Part shown: one piece after another, positions 56,577 through 64,000 of the stretch | How the letters are laid out: every line of letters starts with the position of its first letter | How positions within the stretch are numbered: the stretch's first letter is position 1 | Source: Dysgonomonas mossii DSM 22836 | Lineage (GTDB): Bacteria > Bacteroidota > Bacteroidia > Bacteroidales > Dysgonomonadaceae | Length of the DNA stretch: 64,000 nt | Direction of reading: 5' to 3' | Assembly (NCBI RefSeq): GCF_000213575.1 | Contig: NZ_GL892005.1 | Location: 529,995-593,994 of the forward strand | Notes under the pieces: generated by a model | What the model saw: only the letters and a program-made list of their open reading frames with translations | Database searches by the model: none | What the model was told of the DNA's origin: nothing | Made by a program: the position numbers and the translations under genes

Positions 56577-56927
56577 TTATGCCTTAGGATCCTGTCCATA
56601 TTGGTTATTTCCCTTATCTCCTTCTGTGATAGCTAAAATAAAGCTGTAAATAGGAATTAATATATACCATCCACTTTTACCAACATCGTGCATTCTTCTT
56701 ACTGCAACAGCGATCGAAGGTATAAGGATTGCTAGGTACGCTAATCCTAATATTCCGAAAATGATTACTCCAATAGTTGGCGAAACCATTGTAAAGATAA
56801 TCCCTACTATATATAGGGCAAAGTATCCTATCATTACAAAAAGGTTATACATCCAGAATTCTTTTCGTCTAGCTCTTCCGTTAAAGTCTGCGTAGTGCTC
56901 CTTCACTACTTTTAAAAACCACTCCAT
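56577..56927 (-). CDS. DUF805 membrane protein
   Basis: This 116-residue inner-membrane protein of the DUF805 family is recognised by ADFNGRARRKEFWMYNLF near the start and by AVRRMHDVGKSGWYILIPIY. Four hydrophobic segments are predicted. The family has no assigned function. A minus-strand TACTTTTG (57034-57041) about 107 nt upstream is a possible promoter element. It is probably transcribed alone. Confidence 0.92.
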   Translation of the reverse strand: MEWFLKVVKEHYADFNGRARRKEFWMYNLFVMIGYFALYIVGIIFTMVSPTIGVIIFGILGLAYLAILIPSIAVAVRRMHDVGKSGWYILIPIYSFILAITEGDKGNNQYGQDPKA

Positions 56928-57350
56928 TATAATATTAGTTTTGTAAAAATTATCCTACTCTTTTGGCTTTTCGGTTCCGCCTCGTTTTTTTGTATGGTTT
57001 CAGATCTCCATGTCGTTCATGTCAATTTGGCTGCAAAAGTATATAAAAAAACACTACTTCCTAAATATATTTACTGATAATAATTATTTGTAGATAAGGC
57101 CTCTCTTTATTTTAAAAGACAAAATCTACTTCTTTTCTATATAACTACTTTTTTGTTTTTATTTAGTTTTTGATCATAGCTTATTGTAATATTTGATAGG
57201 GTTAAAGTGTCTTTTCTCTTTTTATCAAAAAGAGATTAATTTATGATATGAATTTTATTGATTTAAAAATATTTCCCCAGCTTTTATAACTATTATAATT
57301 ATGCATAACTCTTGAGTTTTTTTAATTAGCATAAAAAATATTCAAATGTT
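56928..57350. other. AT-rich divergent intergenic region
   Basis: About 420 bp between the leftward DUF805 gene and the promoter of the ABC/GntR operon. A possible DUF805 -7 element lies at 57034-57041 on the minus strand. The rest is very AT-rich and shows no ORF or repeat that I can support. Confidence 0.45.
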
Positions 57351-57381
57351 TTTGGTGTAATCAAAATATGTAATATATTTG
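57351..57381 (+). promoter_or_regulatory. Primary promoter of the ABC/GntR operon
   Basis: TTTG (57351-57354), 19 nt, then TATATTTG (57374-57381) fit the Bacteroides consensus exactly. The probable operator starts at the next base. Confidence 0.85.
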
Positions 57382-57407
57382 TAGTGTATTAATAATCTAG
57401 TACACTA
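57382..57407. promoter_or_regulatory. Inverted repeat, probable GntR (YtrA-type) operator
   Basis: TAGTGTA (57382-57388) and TACACTA (57401-57407) are separated by 12 nt. The site lies between the -7 element and the ATG at 57410, where a bound repressor would block transcription. AGTGTA/TACACT half-sites resemble those reported for YtrA regulators; the cognate regulator is encoded third in the same operon. Confidence 0.75.
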
Positions 57408-57409
57408 TT

Positions 57410-58237
57410 ATGGTTGAAATAAATAATCTTACTTTTTATTATAGAGAGCGTAAGCCTATTTTTGAGAATGTTTCATTTGAAATGAAAAATGGTATTTATG
57501 GTTTGCTCGGAGAAAATGGTGTTGGAAAGACCACATTGTTGCGCATTATTAGTGGGTTGTGTTTCCCTAAAAAAGGAAGTTGTCAAGTATTAGGTACTGA
57601 AACGGCACTTAGAAATCCCGATATGCTGAAGCAAGTGTATTATTTGCCTGAAGAGTTCATAGTACCCTCTCAAACAGTTAAAAGCTTTGTGAAGTTGAAT
57701 TCAGTATTTTATCCCAATTTTAGCAATGAGCAATTTAACTCATATTTAAATGATTTTCATTTGGATATTGATTCTCGGATGAAAGAATTATCTTTTGGAC
57801 AGAAGAAAAAAGTTCTTATCGCTTTTGCCATATCTTTGAATACACCGCTTACCTTACTAGATGAGCCTACCAATGGGCTGGATATCCCTTCTAAATCTCA
57901 ATTTAGAAAAGTGATAGCTTCGGCATTTGACGAAAACAAATGTATCTTGATTTCTACTCATCAAGTTCGAGACTTGGAAAGTCTGATAGATCCTATCATT
58001 ATTCTTGATCGCAATCAGGTGCTGCTTAATAATACGGTTGAGGAGATATCTAACAAACTACTGTTTACTTACTCTACTACAAAACCCGAAGACGCCTTGT
58101 TCACAGAACAGACTATGTTAGGATACACTTCGGTCTTGGAGAACAAGTATAATGAAGAAAGCACATTAAATATTGAAGCTTTGTTTAATGCGGTGGTTAC
58201 GAATAAGGAAAAGATAAGAAATATATTTAACGCTTAA
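57410..58237 (+). CDS. ABC transporter ATP-binding protein
   Basis: This is a 275-residue ATPase subunit of an ABC-2 type exporter. Walker A LGENGVGKTTLLRII is near residue 32, followed by the Q-loop area (VYYLPEEF), signature LSFGQKKK, Walker B LTLLDEPTNGLD and the switch His (STHQVRDLE). The last 70 residues are a family-specific extension. It begins an operon with a permease gene and a GntR gene, the arrangement of YtrA-type stress-inducible ABC systems. The cargo is unknown. Confidence 0.93.
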   Translation: MVEINNLTFYYRERKPIFENVSFEMKNGIYGLLGENGVGKTTLLRIISGLCFPKKGSCQVLGTETALRNPDMLKQVYYLPEEFIVPSQTVKSFVKLNSVFYPNFSNEQFNSYLNDFHLDIDSRMKELSFGQKKKVLIAFAISLNTPLTLLDEPTNGLDIPSKSQFRKVIASAFDENKCILISTHQVRDLESLIDPIIILDRNQVLLNNTVEEISNKLLFTYSTTKPEDALFTEQTMLGYTSVLENKYNEESTLNIEALFNAVVTNKEKIRNIFNA

Positions 58238-58241
58238 CGAA

Positions 58242-59006
58242 ATGGATATGAGTGCTGTATTTAATATAGAACGTTTTTGGAATTTGCAGAAGAGGGAGTT
58301 CGCAATGTATTGGAAGCAATACCTTTTTATTCTATGTGGTATAGCTGCATATTATACGATTGCGACTGTTTGGGAATCTATCGATACCGGCTGGTTATGG
58401 AATATGCTTCCTCCCGTTTATGTTGCGATTATCATTTGTAGCATTTCTTTTGATAAGAATTTAAGCGACGCTAATGGTACTTTTTATTTTACGTTGCCTG
58501 TATCTACTTTTGAGCGATTTCTCGGTTTGTGGATCAAATATATTGTTATTATACCTTTGCTGGTCTTTGGCGCATCGGTTTGCTTAGATTTTATATCCTC
58601 GCTATTTGTTTCCACTACACATCCTGTAGTTAAGTTTAGCGATTGGTGGGATTATCATCTGTTGTATGCTGCTCAATCCGTTTTTTTGTTTGGATATGTC
58701 TGTTTGAAGAAAAGGTCTTTTGTGAAGACATTGTCATTAATCGCTGTGTTTTTTATTTTTATAATAATTGTTTCTAAGATTATTATAAGTCAATTCTATC
58801 CGGATGTATCTTATATAAGAAGTTCTATGGATCCGATTTCTATTCTAAGCTTTGATGGCTATTGGATTCCCGAAGGCGATTCTTCGCGTTTCGTAACAAC
58901 AAAGACAACAATGCTGTATGATGTGACTAAATATATACTGGCGGCTATATTCCCTCTTGGAATGTGGATATTGACGTATTTTAAATTAAGAGAAACAGAG
59001 GTATAG
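58242..59006 (+). CDS. ABC transporter permease, ABC-2 type
   Basis: This 254-residue protein has six predicted membrane helices, for example MYWKQYLFILCGIAAYYTI, YIVIIPLLVFGASVCLDFI and TLSLIAVFFIFIIIVSKIII. It has no sequence signature beyond the membrane profile, so the call rests on its place 4 nt after the ATPase gene and before the GntR gene. It would form the membrane channel for that ATPase. A helix-rich small protein of 35 residues, encoded at the end of the operon, may be an accessory part. Confidence 0.82.
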   Translation: MDMSAVFNIERFWNLQKREFAMYWKQYLFILCGIAAYYTIATVWESIDTGWLWNMLPPVYVAIIICSISFDKNLSDANGTFYFTLPVSTFERFLGLWIKYIVIIPLLVFGASVCLDFISSLFVSTTHPVVKFSDWWDYHLLYAAQSVFLFGYVCLKKRSFVKTLSLIAVFFIFIIIVSKIIISQFYPDVSYIRSSMDPISILSFDGYWIPEGDSSRFVTTKTTMLYDVTKYILAAIFPLGMWILTYFKLRETEV

Positions 59007-59010
59007 TATT

Positions 59011-59379
59011 ATGGATTTTAAAGCAAATAAACCAATATATCTTCAAATAGTAGATTTCTGCTTTCAGCATATCCTTACAGGAGAATGGCGCGAAGATGAG
59101 CGAATTCCGTCTGTTAGGGAGCTGGCGATGACATTGCAAGTGAATCCTAACACGGCTATGAGAGCTTTTGAATATATGCAGTCTGAGGAAATTATATATT
59201 CGAAACGTGGCATGGGATATTACGTCGCCGAAAATGCTAGAGGACAGATATCGAAGCTTCAGAAAAAAGAATTTTTTGAAGAAGTACTACCCGAAACTTT
59301 TCGTTCTATGAATTTACTCGATATAAGTATCGATGATATAGTAAAGCAGTACGAACAATTTAAAAAGGAAGTAAAATGA
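59011..59379 (+). CDS. GntR-family regulator, YtrA subfamily
   Basis: This 122-residue regulator has an N-terminal winged helix (PIYLQIVDFCFQHILTGEWR, then IPSVRELAMTLQVNPNTAMR and KRGMGYYVAENA) and only a short helical C-terminus for dimer formation, with no effector domain. That size defines the YtrA subgroup, whose members repress the ABC operon they belong to. The inverted repeat in front of the operon is its likely site. It overlaps the following micro-ORF by four bases (ATGA). Confidence 0.93.
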   Translation: MDFKANKPIYLQIVDFCFQHILTGEWREDERIPSVRELAMTLQVNPNTAMRAFEYMQSEEIIYSKRGMGYYVAENARGQISKLQKKEFFEEVLPETFRSMNLLDISIDDIVKQYEQFKKEVK

Positions 59380-59483
59380 AAAAATATACAAACAAAATTT
59401 TATATATTATGATTGCAGTCGTTATTATTTGTTTTATTCTAATGATATTTCAAATAATGGAGATGATAGTATCTTCTCTATAA
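59376..59483 (+). CDS. 35-residue membrane micro-protein
   Basis: The frame begins at an ATG overlapping the GntR stop (ATGA) and encodes MKKYTNKILYIMIAVVIICF followed by ILMIFQIMEMIVSSL: a basic start and one long hydrophobic helix. Translational coupling to the GntR gene and the clean membrane profile support it as real. It may be a small subunit of the ABC transporter. No homologue is known to me. Confidence 0.55.
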   Translation: MKKYTNKILYIMIAVVIICFILMIFQIMEMIVSSL

Positions 59484-59572
59484 TACTTAATTTATAAATC
59501 TCATTCCTGCTTAATAGAATTCAATTCGTAAAAGGGAAGGGTGTAATAGGGGGTAGAACATCAAATCTATTA

Positions 59573-59648
59573 TGTCACACCGAATGGAGTGAAATATCTC
59601 GCTTTTCTTATTCGAGATCCTTCACTTTAATCAGGACGAAATAGCGGA
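59573..59648. repeat. Imperfect palindromic element, REP-like
   Basis: AGTGAA-AT-ATCTCG (59588-59601) pairs with CGAGAT-CC-TTCACT (59613-59626), a strong hairpin with an internal mismatch. The outer arms (TGTCACACCGAATGG on the left, AATCAGGACGAAATA on the right) keep a faint likeness to the widespread GTCATTCCGAACGAAGTGAG type palindromes. It may be a decayed copy that now serves as terminator of the ABC operon. Confidence 0.55.
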
Positions 59649-59658
59649 AAATATAAAC

Positions 59659-59680
59659 AGGGTTAAAAAATTCTAACCCC
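59659..59680 (-). terminator. Hairpin downstream of the thioesterase gene
   Basis: GGGTTA (59660-59665) pairs with TAACCC (59674-59679). Read leftward it is followed by a T-rich stretch and lies 18 bases past the thioesterase stop. Confidence 0.6.
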
Positions 59681-59697
59681 TACTACATTCCTTGCCT

Positions 59698-60132
59698 TTA
59701 TTTTCCTTTTGTATATAATATTTTTTTTACAACTGCATTTGTGACACGCACAGACGAAATTAGTTTTCGTGTTGTCTCCGAGAAGACGTCAACATTCCAG
59801 ACGTGAGTAGATCGCCCTTTGTGTTGTAGGGTACCTATGGCTCTTACCACATCTCCTATTTTCGCACTGGAGATATGACTGGCACTTATTTGCATGCCAA
59901 AGCATTGCTCGTCGTGTGCACATAGCGTGTTAGAACCTACGCCGGCTACAGATTCTGCTAAAGAAATTGTTGCTCCTCCGTGTAATACGCCCATCGTTTG
60001 ACTCAATTGTTTCTCTACAGGCATAATAGCTTCAAGAGACGTTTGATCATCCGATTCTATGAATGTGATGTTCAACGTCTCTATCAATGTATCTTTAATA
60101 CGTTCTTGAATGTTATTGGTGTTCAGCTTCAT
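59698..60132 (-). CDS. PaaI-type hotdog-fold thioesterase
   Basis: This 144-residue acyl-CoA thioesterase-like enzyme has a hotdog fold. The motif MGVLHGGATISLAESVAGVG holds the conserved HGG turn and the acidic residue (Glu) that sits opposite the thioester in this family. The next strand ISASHISSAKIGDVVRAIG and the closing STHVWNVDVFSE are also typical. The substrate is probably an aromatic or medium-chain acyl-CoA, from the family only. It lies 9 nt after the Hint-like gene, so the two may share a transcript. Confidence 0.92.
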   Translation of the reverse strand: MKLNTNNIQERIKDTLIETLNITFIESDDQTSLEAIMPVEKQLSQTMGVLHGGATISLAESVAGVGSNTLCAHDEQCFGMQISASHISSAKIGDVVRAIGTLQHKGRSTHVWNVDVFSETTRKLISSVRVTNAVVKKILYTKGK

Positions 60133-60141
60133 TTAATTTTT

Positions 60142-60666
60142 TTAATCAACGCCTATGATAAAACCGTTGGCAATAATAGAGCCCCCTCCTTCGAGTTGGA
60201 TGTTATAGCCCATGATTGGTTCGAGTATGCCTTCTATAATAGCAATTCTATCCGAACCGGTACTCAGTATATCATAGAATTTTAAATAATCACCCACATT
60301 GCATTGTTTTACTGATGCGTATTTGGGGTTTTGAATTGTCATTTCCGGATCGATAGAAACCCAGCCTCTTTCGCTCCAGAAGGGATATTGAGAAGTAACA
60401 AGCACCTGCATCTTGTTTTCTAACACAATGCGTGCTAATCTGTTGAACATGATTTTGTCCACTCCTGTTACTTTTTTCTTTTCATATAAGTCTTTTGTGT
60501 AGTCATAAGATAAAATAACGTCGCCCACAGTAACATCTTCCACACCTTTTCTTAAATCGTCTCCCATTGTTATTTGAGTTCCTGTTGCAAGATAGTTTTG
60601 GGCATTAATACTCATATTCAGTGCAAACAAAGAAAGGAATGTGAGTATCAAAATGTTTGTTTTCAT
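60142..60666 (-). CDS. Secreted Hint/intein-fold protein lacking splicing residues
   Basis: This 174-residue protein has a signal peptide (residues 1-22, ending NMSINA). Residues 25-174 then follow the Hint (Hedgehog/intein) pattern block by block: ATGTQITMGDDLRKGVEDVT with VGDVILSYD (47-55), LVTSQYPFWSERGW (89-102) at the place of the TxxHPF block, CNVGDYLKFYD, YNIQLEGGGSIIANGF at the end. The catalytic residues are all missing: no Cys or Ser starts the domain, His is replaced by Tyr in YPF, and the C-terminal His-Asn is replaced by GVD. It should keep the fold but not splice or cleave itself. Family assignment is by eye. Confidence 0.65.
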   Translation of the reverse strand: MKTNILILTFLSLFALNMSINAQNYLATGTQITMGDDLRKGVEDVTVGDVILSYDYTKDLYEKKKVTGVDKIMFNRLARIVLENKMQVLVTSQYPFWSERGWVSIDPEMTIQNPKYASVKQCNVGDYLKFYDILSTGSDRIAIIEGILEPIMGYNIQLEGGGSIIANGFIIGVD

Positions 60667-60694
60667 AATTTTATGTTTTTGTGTAAAGTTTATG

Positions 60695-60728
60695 CAAAGA
60701 TAGAAATATTTTGAATATCGGATTCAAA
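60695..60728 (-). promoter_or_regulatory. Promoter of the Hint-like gene
   Basis: Read leftward: TTTG (60728-60725), 22 nt, TATCTTTG (60702-60695). The -7 element matches the consensus; spacing is slightly long. The ATG follows 28 nt later. Confidence 0.62.
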
Positions 60729-60757
60729 ACTTAATATATATTGTGAAAACAAGCTGT

Positions 60758-62602
60758 CTATTCAACCGTTACCGATTTTGCCAGATTGCGAGGCATATCT
60801 ACGTCCCTGTTTTTATTTACAGCAATATGATAGGCAAGTAGTTGTAAGGGTATGGCGGTCAACAAAGGGTCGAGACATTCTATTGTAGTTGGTATTTCAA
60901 TATAATGATCGGCTATTGACTTCATTGTTTCATCGCCTTCGTTTATTATCGCTATTACTTTGCCTCTTCTGGCTTTTATCTCTTGTATGTTGCTAACTAC
61001 TTTGTCGTATATGGCACTATGAGTTGCAATCGTTACCACCGGCATCTCATTGTCTATGAGTGCTATTGGTCCGTGTTTCATTTCGGCTGCCGGATAACCC
61101 TCGGCATGTATGTACGATATCTCTTTTAGCTTGAGGGCTCCTTCCAAAGCTATAGGATAATTATATCCACGGCCGAGGTAAATAAAGTTTTGTGCATAAG
61201 TAAAGATGTTGGATAGTTCCTTTATCTTTTCATTGCTTGATAAAACTTTTTTTATTTTGGATGGGATAGATAGGAGCTCTTTGGTAATTTCGATATATTT
61301 TTCTTCCTCTATCACCTTTTTCTCTTTCGCAATAACCAAGGCCATCAATATGAGGGTAGTAACCTGTGCGGTGAACGCTTTAGTTGATGCTACTCCTATT
61401 TCGTGTCCACAATGCGTATATGATCCTGAATTGGTATTGCGAGGGATAGATGATCCTACAACATTGCATACTCCATATACAAAAGCTCCGGCCTTGCGTG
61501 CTAGTTCAATTGCTGCAAGCGAATCGGCAGTTTCTCCCGATTGAGAAATGGCGATTACGATGTCGTCGGCATAGATAACTGGATTTCTATATCTAAACTC
61601 TGAGGCGTACTCTACTTCAACGGGAATGCGGCAAAACTCCTCGAATAAGTATTCTCCTATTAGTCCGGCGTGCCATGAAGTTCCACATGCGATGATAATG
61701 ATGCGGCGTGCATTTATAAATTTTTCTTTGTGGTCTATTATCCCGGATAAGGTTATGTTTGTGCCTTCTATATTGATACGTCCACTCATGCAGTTTTTAA
61801 GAGTTTCAGGCTGCTCGAATATTTCTTTTAGCATAAAGTGTGGATATCCGCCTCGTTCGAGCTGGCTGAGGTTCATTTCCAATTGCTTGATTTCCGGTGT
61901 TTTTTCTATATTGGAGATGGTAATTACTTTAGGCTCTTTATCTCTTTTGAGTATAGCGATTTCTTCATCATCCAGATAAATAACTTTGTTGGTATACTCT
62001 ATAATTGGAGAAGCGTCTGATCCGAGGAAAAACTCGCCATCACCAATTCCGATAACTAGCGGACTGCTTTTACGTGCAGCAATAATCTGATCAGGCTTTC
62101 CTTTTTCTATTACAGCTATGGCGTATGCCCCTACTACCTGATTGAGTGCAATTTGAACTGCTGTAAACAGATCGCAATTATTTAAACTTTTGATATATTC
62201 AATTAGCTGCACCAGTACCTCGGTGTCGGTGCTACTTTGAAAACTATACCCGTTTTGTGTTAGTTGAGCTTTAAGTACTGCATAATTTTCTATGATTCCA
62301 TTGTGTATGAGGGCTAAAGACTCTGATTGCGAGTAGTGGGGGTGTGCATTGCAGTTGCTCGGTTCGCCATGTGTGGCCCATCTTGTATGTGCTATGCCGA
62401 TTGTGCCGGTTGTGTCTTTTCCTTTGGTATATTCCTCGAGGTGCTGTACTTTTCCTTTTGTTTTGTATACCGAAAGCTTGTCTTCGCTATTTATTATTGC
62501 TACTCCGGCACTGTCGTATCCCCGATACTCTAGTCTATGTAAGCCTTTTATCAAAATGGGGTAGGCTTCTCTAAAGCCAATATATCCTACAATTCCACAC
62601 AT
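60758..62602 (-). CDS. glmS: Glutamine--fructose-6-phosphate aminotransferase
   Basis: This 614-residue GlmS makes glucosamine-6-phosphate from fructose-6-phosphate and glutamine, the first step to UDP-GlcNAc for peptidoglycan and lipid A. Cys2 after the initiator Met is the glutaminase nucleophile (MCGIVGYIG), followed by HRLEYRGYDSAG and HTRWATHGEPS. Two SIS sugar-isomerase domains (IIIACGTSWHAGLIGEY, AISQSGETADSLAA, LGRGYNYPIALEGALKLKEI) and the C-terminal PRNLAKSVTVE complete it. No glmS ribozyme-like element was looked for in depth and none is expected in this phylum. It is a single gene with only a near-match -7 element (TATCTTTA) just upstream. Confidence 0.98.
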   Translation of the reverse strand: MCGIVGYIGFREAYPILIKGLHRLEYRGYDSAGVAIINSEDKLSVYKTKGKVQHLEEYTKGKDTTGTIGIAHTRWATHGEPSNCNAHPHYSQSESLALIHNGIIENYAVLKAQLTQNGYSFQSSTDTEVLVQLIEYIKSLNNCDLFTAVQIALNQVVGAYAIAVIEKGKPDQIIAARKSSPLVIGIGDGEFFLGSDASPIIEYTNKVIYLDDEEIAILKRDKEPKVITISNIEKTPEIKQLEMNLSQLERGGYPHFMLKEIFEQPETLKNCMSGRINIEGTNITLSGIIDHKEKFINARRIIIIACGTSWHAGLIGEYLFEEFCRIPVEVEYASEFRYRNPVIYADDIVIAISQSGETADSLAAIELARKAGAFVYGVCNVVGSSIPRNTNSGSYTHCGHEIGVASTKAFTAQVTTLILMALVIAKEKKVIEEEKYIEITKELLSIPSKIKKVLSSNEKIKELSNIFTYAQNFIYLGRGYNYPIALEGALKLKEISYIHAEGYPAAEMKHGPIALIDNEMPVVTIATHSAIYDKVVSNIQEIKARRGKVIAIINEGDETMKSIADHYIEIPTTIECLDPLLTAIPLQLLAYHIAVNKNRDVDMPRNLAKSVTVE

Positions 62603-62743
62603 ATTGTTTTTTATTTGGCTGTAAAGATATATATAGTATTGTTAAAAATATTGTTTCCAAATATTAAAAATGTTAATATTAACATAAATATATTTTACGG
62701 ATTTAATAAAATATAAATACATAATAGACTTGAGTAATTTGTA

Positions 62744-62751
62744 TATATTTG
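62744..62751 (+). promoter_or_regulatory. -7 element of the double TonB_C gene
   Basis: TATATTTG (TAnnTTTG) lies 21-28 nt before the ATG at 62772. It shows that the TTG at 62730, which would extend the frame, is not the start. Confidence 0.6.
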
Positions 62752-62771
62752 TTTGTAAAAAAGAACAAAAA

Positions 62772-63623
62772 ATGAAATTTGTACATACTGCCTTATTTAT
62801 ATTCTTGTTTTGTATATTAAATCCTGTTTATTCACAAAAAGCTATTACTGCAAAGCTTTTGACAAAAGAAACATCGTCATTGAATGGTGTTGTTCCTCCT
62901 TACTATAAGGATGGAGAGAAGGCGTTATACGAATTTTTAGAGACTAATATAAAATATCCTCCCATTTTGATAAAAATAAAAATGGAAGGGGATCTGGAGT
63001 TGAAGTTCAACGTTGCTAAAGATGGAAGTATAAAAGATGTAGAAATAGTAAGAGGATTTGATCCGGATGCAGATGACGAGGTTATACGTGTTTTGCAAGC
63101 GATGCCCAAATGGTCGCCTGCCTTGCTTGATGGTAATCCAGTCAATTTCACTCAGCATCTTTCTGTCACTTTCAAGTTGACCGATACGTTAATATCACAA
63201 GCAAAGGAACAGCCTAAAAACGAAGAGCAGAAATTAACAAATGAGTCATCTTTGGTAATGATTCCGACAGATACCTTGACACAGATAGAAGAAAAACAGA
63301 TTGTTCAAGAGTCTGACTCTTTAAACACTGATCCTCAATATCCGGGAGGGCAGGAGGCACTAGATGCTTACTTGAAGACTAATATGAAATATCCGAAGCG
63401 TGCCATTAAATATGGAATAGAAGGTCGGGTTATATTCAATATAGAGGTGTCGGCAGAAGGTGAAATATCAAAGATATGGTTGTTTAAGGGTGTGTTTCCC
63501 GATTGTAATGAAGAAGCCTATTATTTGATAAAGAAAATGCCTAAATGGATTCCCGGATTGAAAGATGGGGTGCCTATTGCAAAGCAAGTGATGTTACCCA
63601 TTTCATTTGAATTACCTAAATAG
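62772..63623 (+). CDS. Exported protein with two TonB C-terminal domains
   Basis: From the ATG at 62772 this is a 283-residue protein with a signal peptide (ALFIFLFCILNPVYSQ). It has two TonB C-terminal-like domains: residues about 45-135 (ALYEFLETNIKYP ... GDLELKFNVAKDGSIKDVEI ... MPKWSPA) and about 185-283 (ALDAYLKTNMKYPKRAIKYG ... GRVIFNIEVSAEGEISKIWL ... MPKWIPG). The polar linker between them is Gln/Glu/Thr-rich. There is no N-terminal anchor helix that stays in the membrane and no proline-rich spacer, so it is unlikely to transduce energy as TonB does. It may bind TonB boxes or peptidoglycan in the periplasm. Confidence 0.85.
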   Translation: MKFVHTALFIFLFCILNPVYSQKAITAKLLTKETSSLNGVVPPYYKDGEKALYEFLETNIKYPPILIKIKMEGDLELKFNVAKDGSIKDVEIVRGFDPDADDEVIRVLQAMPKWSPALLDGNPVNFTQHLSVTFKLTDTLISQAKEQPKNEEQKLTNESSLVMIPTDTLTQIEEKQIVQESDSLNTDPQYPGGQEALDAYLKTNMKYPKRAIKYGIEGRVIFNIEVSAEGEISKIWLFKGVFPDCNEEAYYLIKKMPKWIPGLKDGVPIAKQVMLPISFELPK

Positions 63624-63699
63624 AAAATGGTACTGATGTGAACTAATTTAACTTTTCATTGTTTTATATCTGTAATGTAAATAGTAACAGTATATATTG

Positions 63700-64000
63700 A
63701 TGAAAACATTAGAACGTAATACAGATTTAGGACTACTTATTCTAAGATTAAGTGTGGGTATATCAATGCTCTTGCATGGGATAGCTAAATTATCACATGG
63801 GGCAGGGATGATAGAACAAATGGTAGAGGGTGCCGGATTGCCTTCTTTTATCGCCTACGGGGTGTATGTAGGAGAGATTATAGCACCTTTGTTTATTATT
63901 TTCGGATACGGCACACGTGTTGCTGCAGCGATATTCGTATTTAATATGTTGGTTGCCGTTTCGCTCGCTCATAGCGGCGATATATTCTCGTTAAATGAGA
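63700..64000 (+). CDS. DoxX-family membrane protein (3' end outside window)
   Basis: The frame from the ATG at 63700 is open to the window edge (about 100 residues) and reads MKTLERNTDLGLLILRLSVG, followed by ISMLLHGIAKLSHGAGMIEQ and LPSFIAYGVYVGEIIAPLFI. This is the DoxX pattern: an N-terminal helix with LRL..G..ML.HG..KL, then further helices. DoxX proteins are four-helix inner-membrane proteins, some linked to oxidative stress; the function here is unknown. The C-terminal helix is cut off. Confidence 0.85.
   Translation, partial: MKTLERNTDLGLLILRLSVGISMLLHGIAKLSHGAGMIEQMVEGAGLPSFIAYGVYVGEIIAPLFIIFGYGTRVAAAIFVFNMLVAVSLAHSGDIFSLNE

Overview
The window looks like ordinary chromosome from a member of the Bacteroidota, most likely order Bacteroidales and plausibly a Dysgonomonas-like genus; the genus is an inference. 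The DNA is AT-rich. It carries a SusC/SusD glycan-uptake locus and several families typical of this phylum (DUF5686, DUF4924, OMP beta-barrel TonB receptors). Ribosome-binding sites are A-rich rather than Shine-Dalgarno-like. Several genes are preceded by the Bacteroides primary promoter, TTTG about 19 nt before TAnnTTTG. No rRNA, tRNA, CRISPR array, transposase or phage gene was seen.

Layout. 1-6.9 kb: the end of a GH25 muramidase, then a leftward set (membrane glycosyltransferase with a frameshift, ABC-F ATPase, SGNH hydrolase, M13 peptidase). 7-12.6 kb: HerA-like ATPase, a methyltransferase and an AsmA-like protein, rightward. 12.6-18.4 kb: a leftward three-gene RND efflux operon (adaptor, pump, outer-membrane channel). 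18.9-27.4 kb: an alpha-glucan locus of susC, susD, a susE/F-like lipoprotein and a GH97 alpha-glucosidase close to SusB. A 26-bp LacI-type palindrome precedes the GH97 gene and a related site lies upstream of susC. 27.5-38 kb: CyuA-type desulfidase, lipid kinase, DUF5686 protein, an ettA/DUF1697/acyl-CoA ligase set and a LysR regulator. 38-43 kb: YceI, a frameshifted LigB-type dioxygenase, an ECF sigma operon with two small membrane proteins, and a TPR lipoprotein. 43.9-49.4 kb: an HTH regulator, DUF1287, a barrel-like protein, pirin, an MBL hydrolase and DUF4924. 49.5-51.4 kb: a second ECF sigma gene with an anti-sigma-like partner, facing a two-gene membrane-protein operon. 51.6-57 kb: TonB receptor, EamA transporter, AraC regulator, DUF805. 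57.4-59.5 kb: an ABC transporter/GntR operon. 59.7-64 kb: thioesterase, a secreted Hint-like protein, glmS, a double TonB_C protein and a truncated DoxX gene.

The strongest unexplained signals are these. (1) The 49.8-51.4 kb ECF module has two divergent promoters with the same TTGTAACC-N15-CGTC arrangement, which suggests the sigma factor controls itself and the facing membrane operon. (2) A family of about 120-180 bp intergenic elements, built on CAAAAGGTGACA and its inverted partner, occurs three times, each time upstream of a rightward gene. (3) Two genes are broken at seven-base T runs. (4) A standalone secreted Hint-fold protein lacks every recognisable splicing residue.
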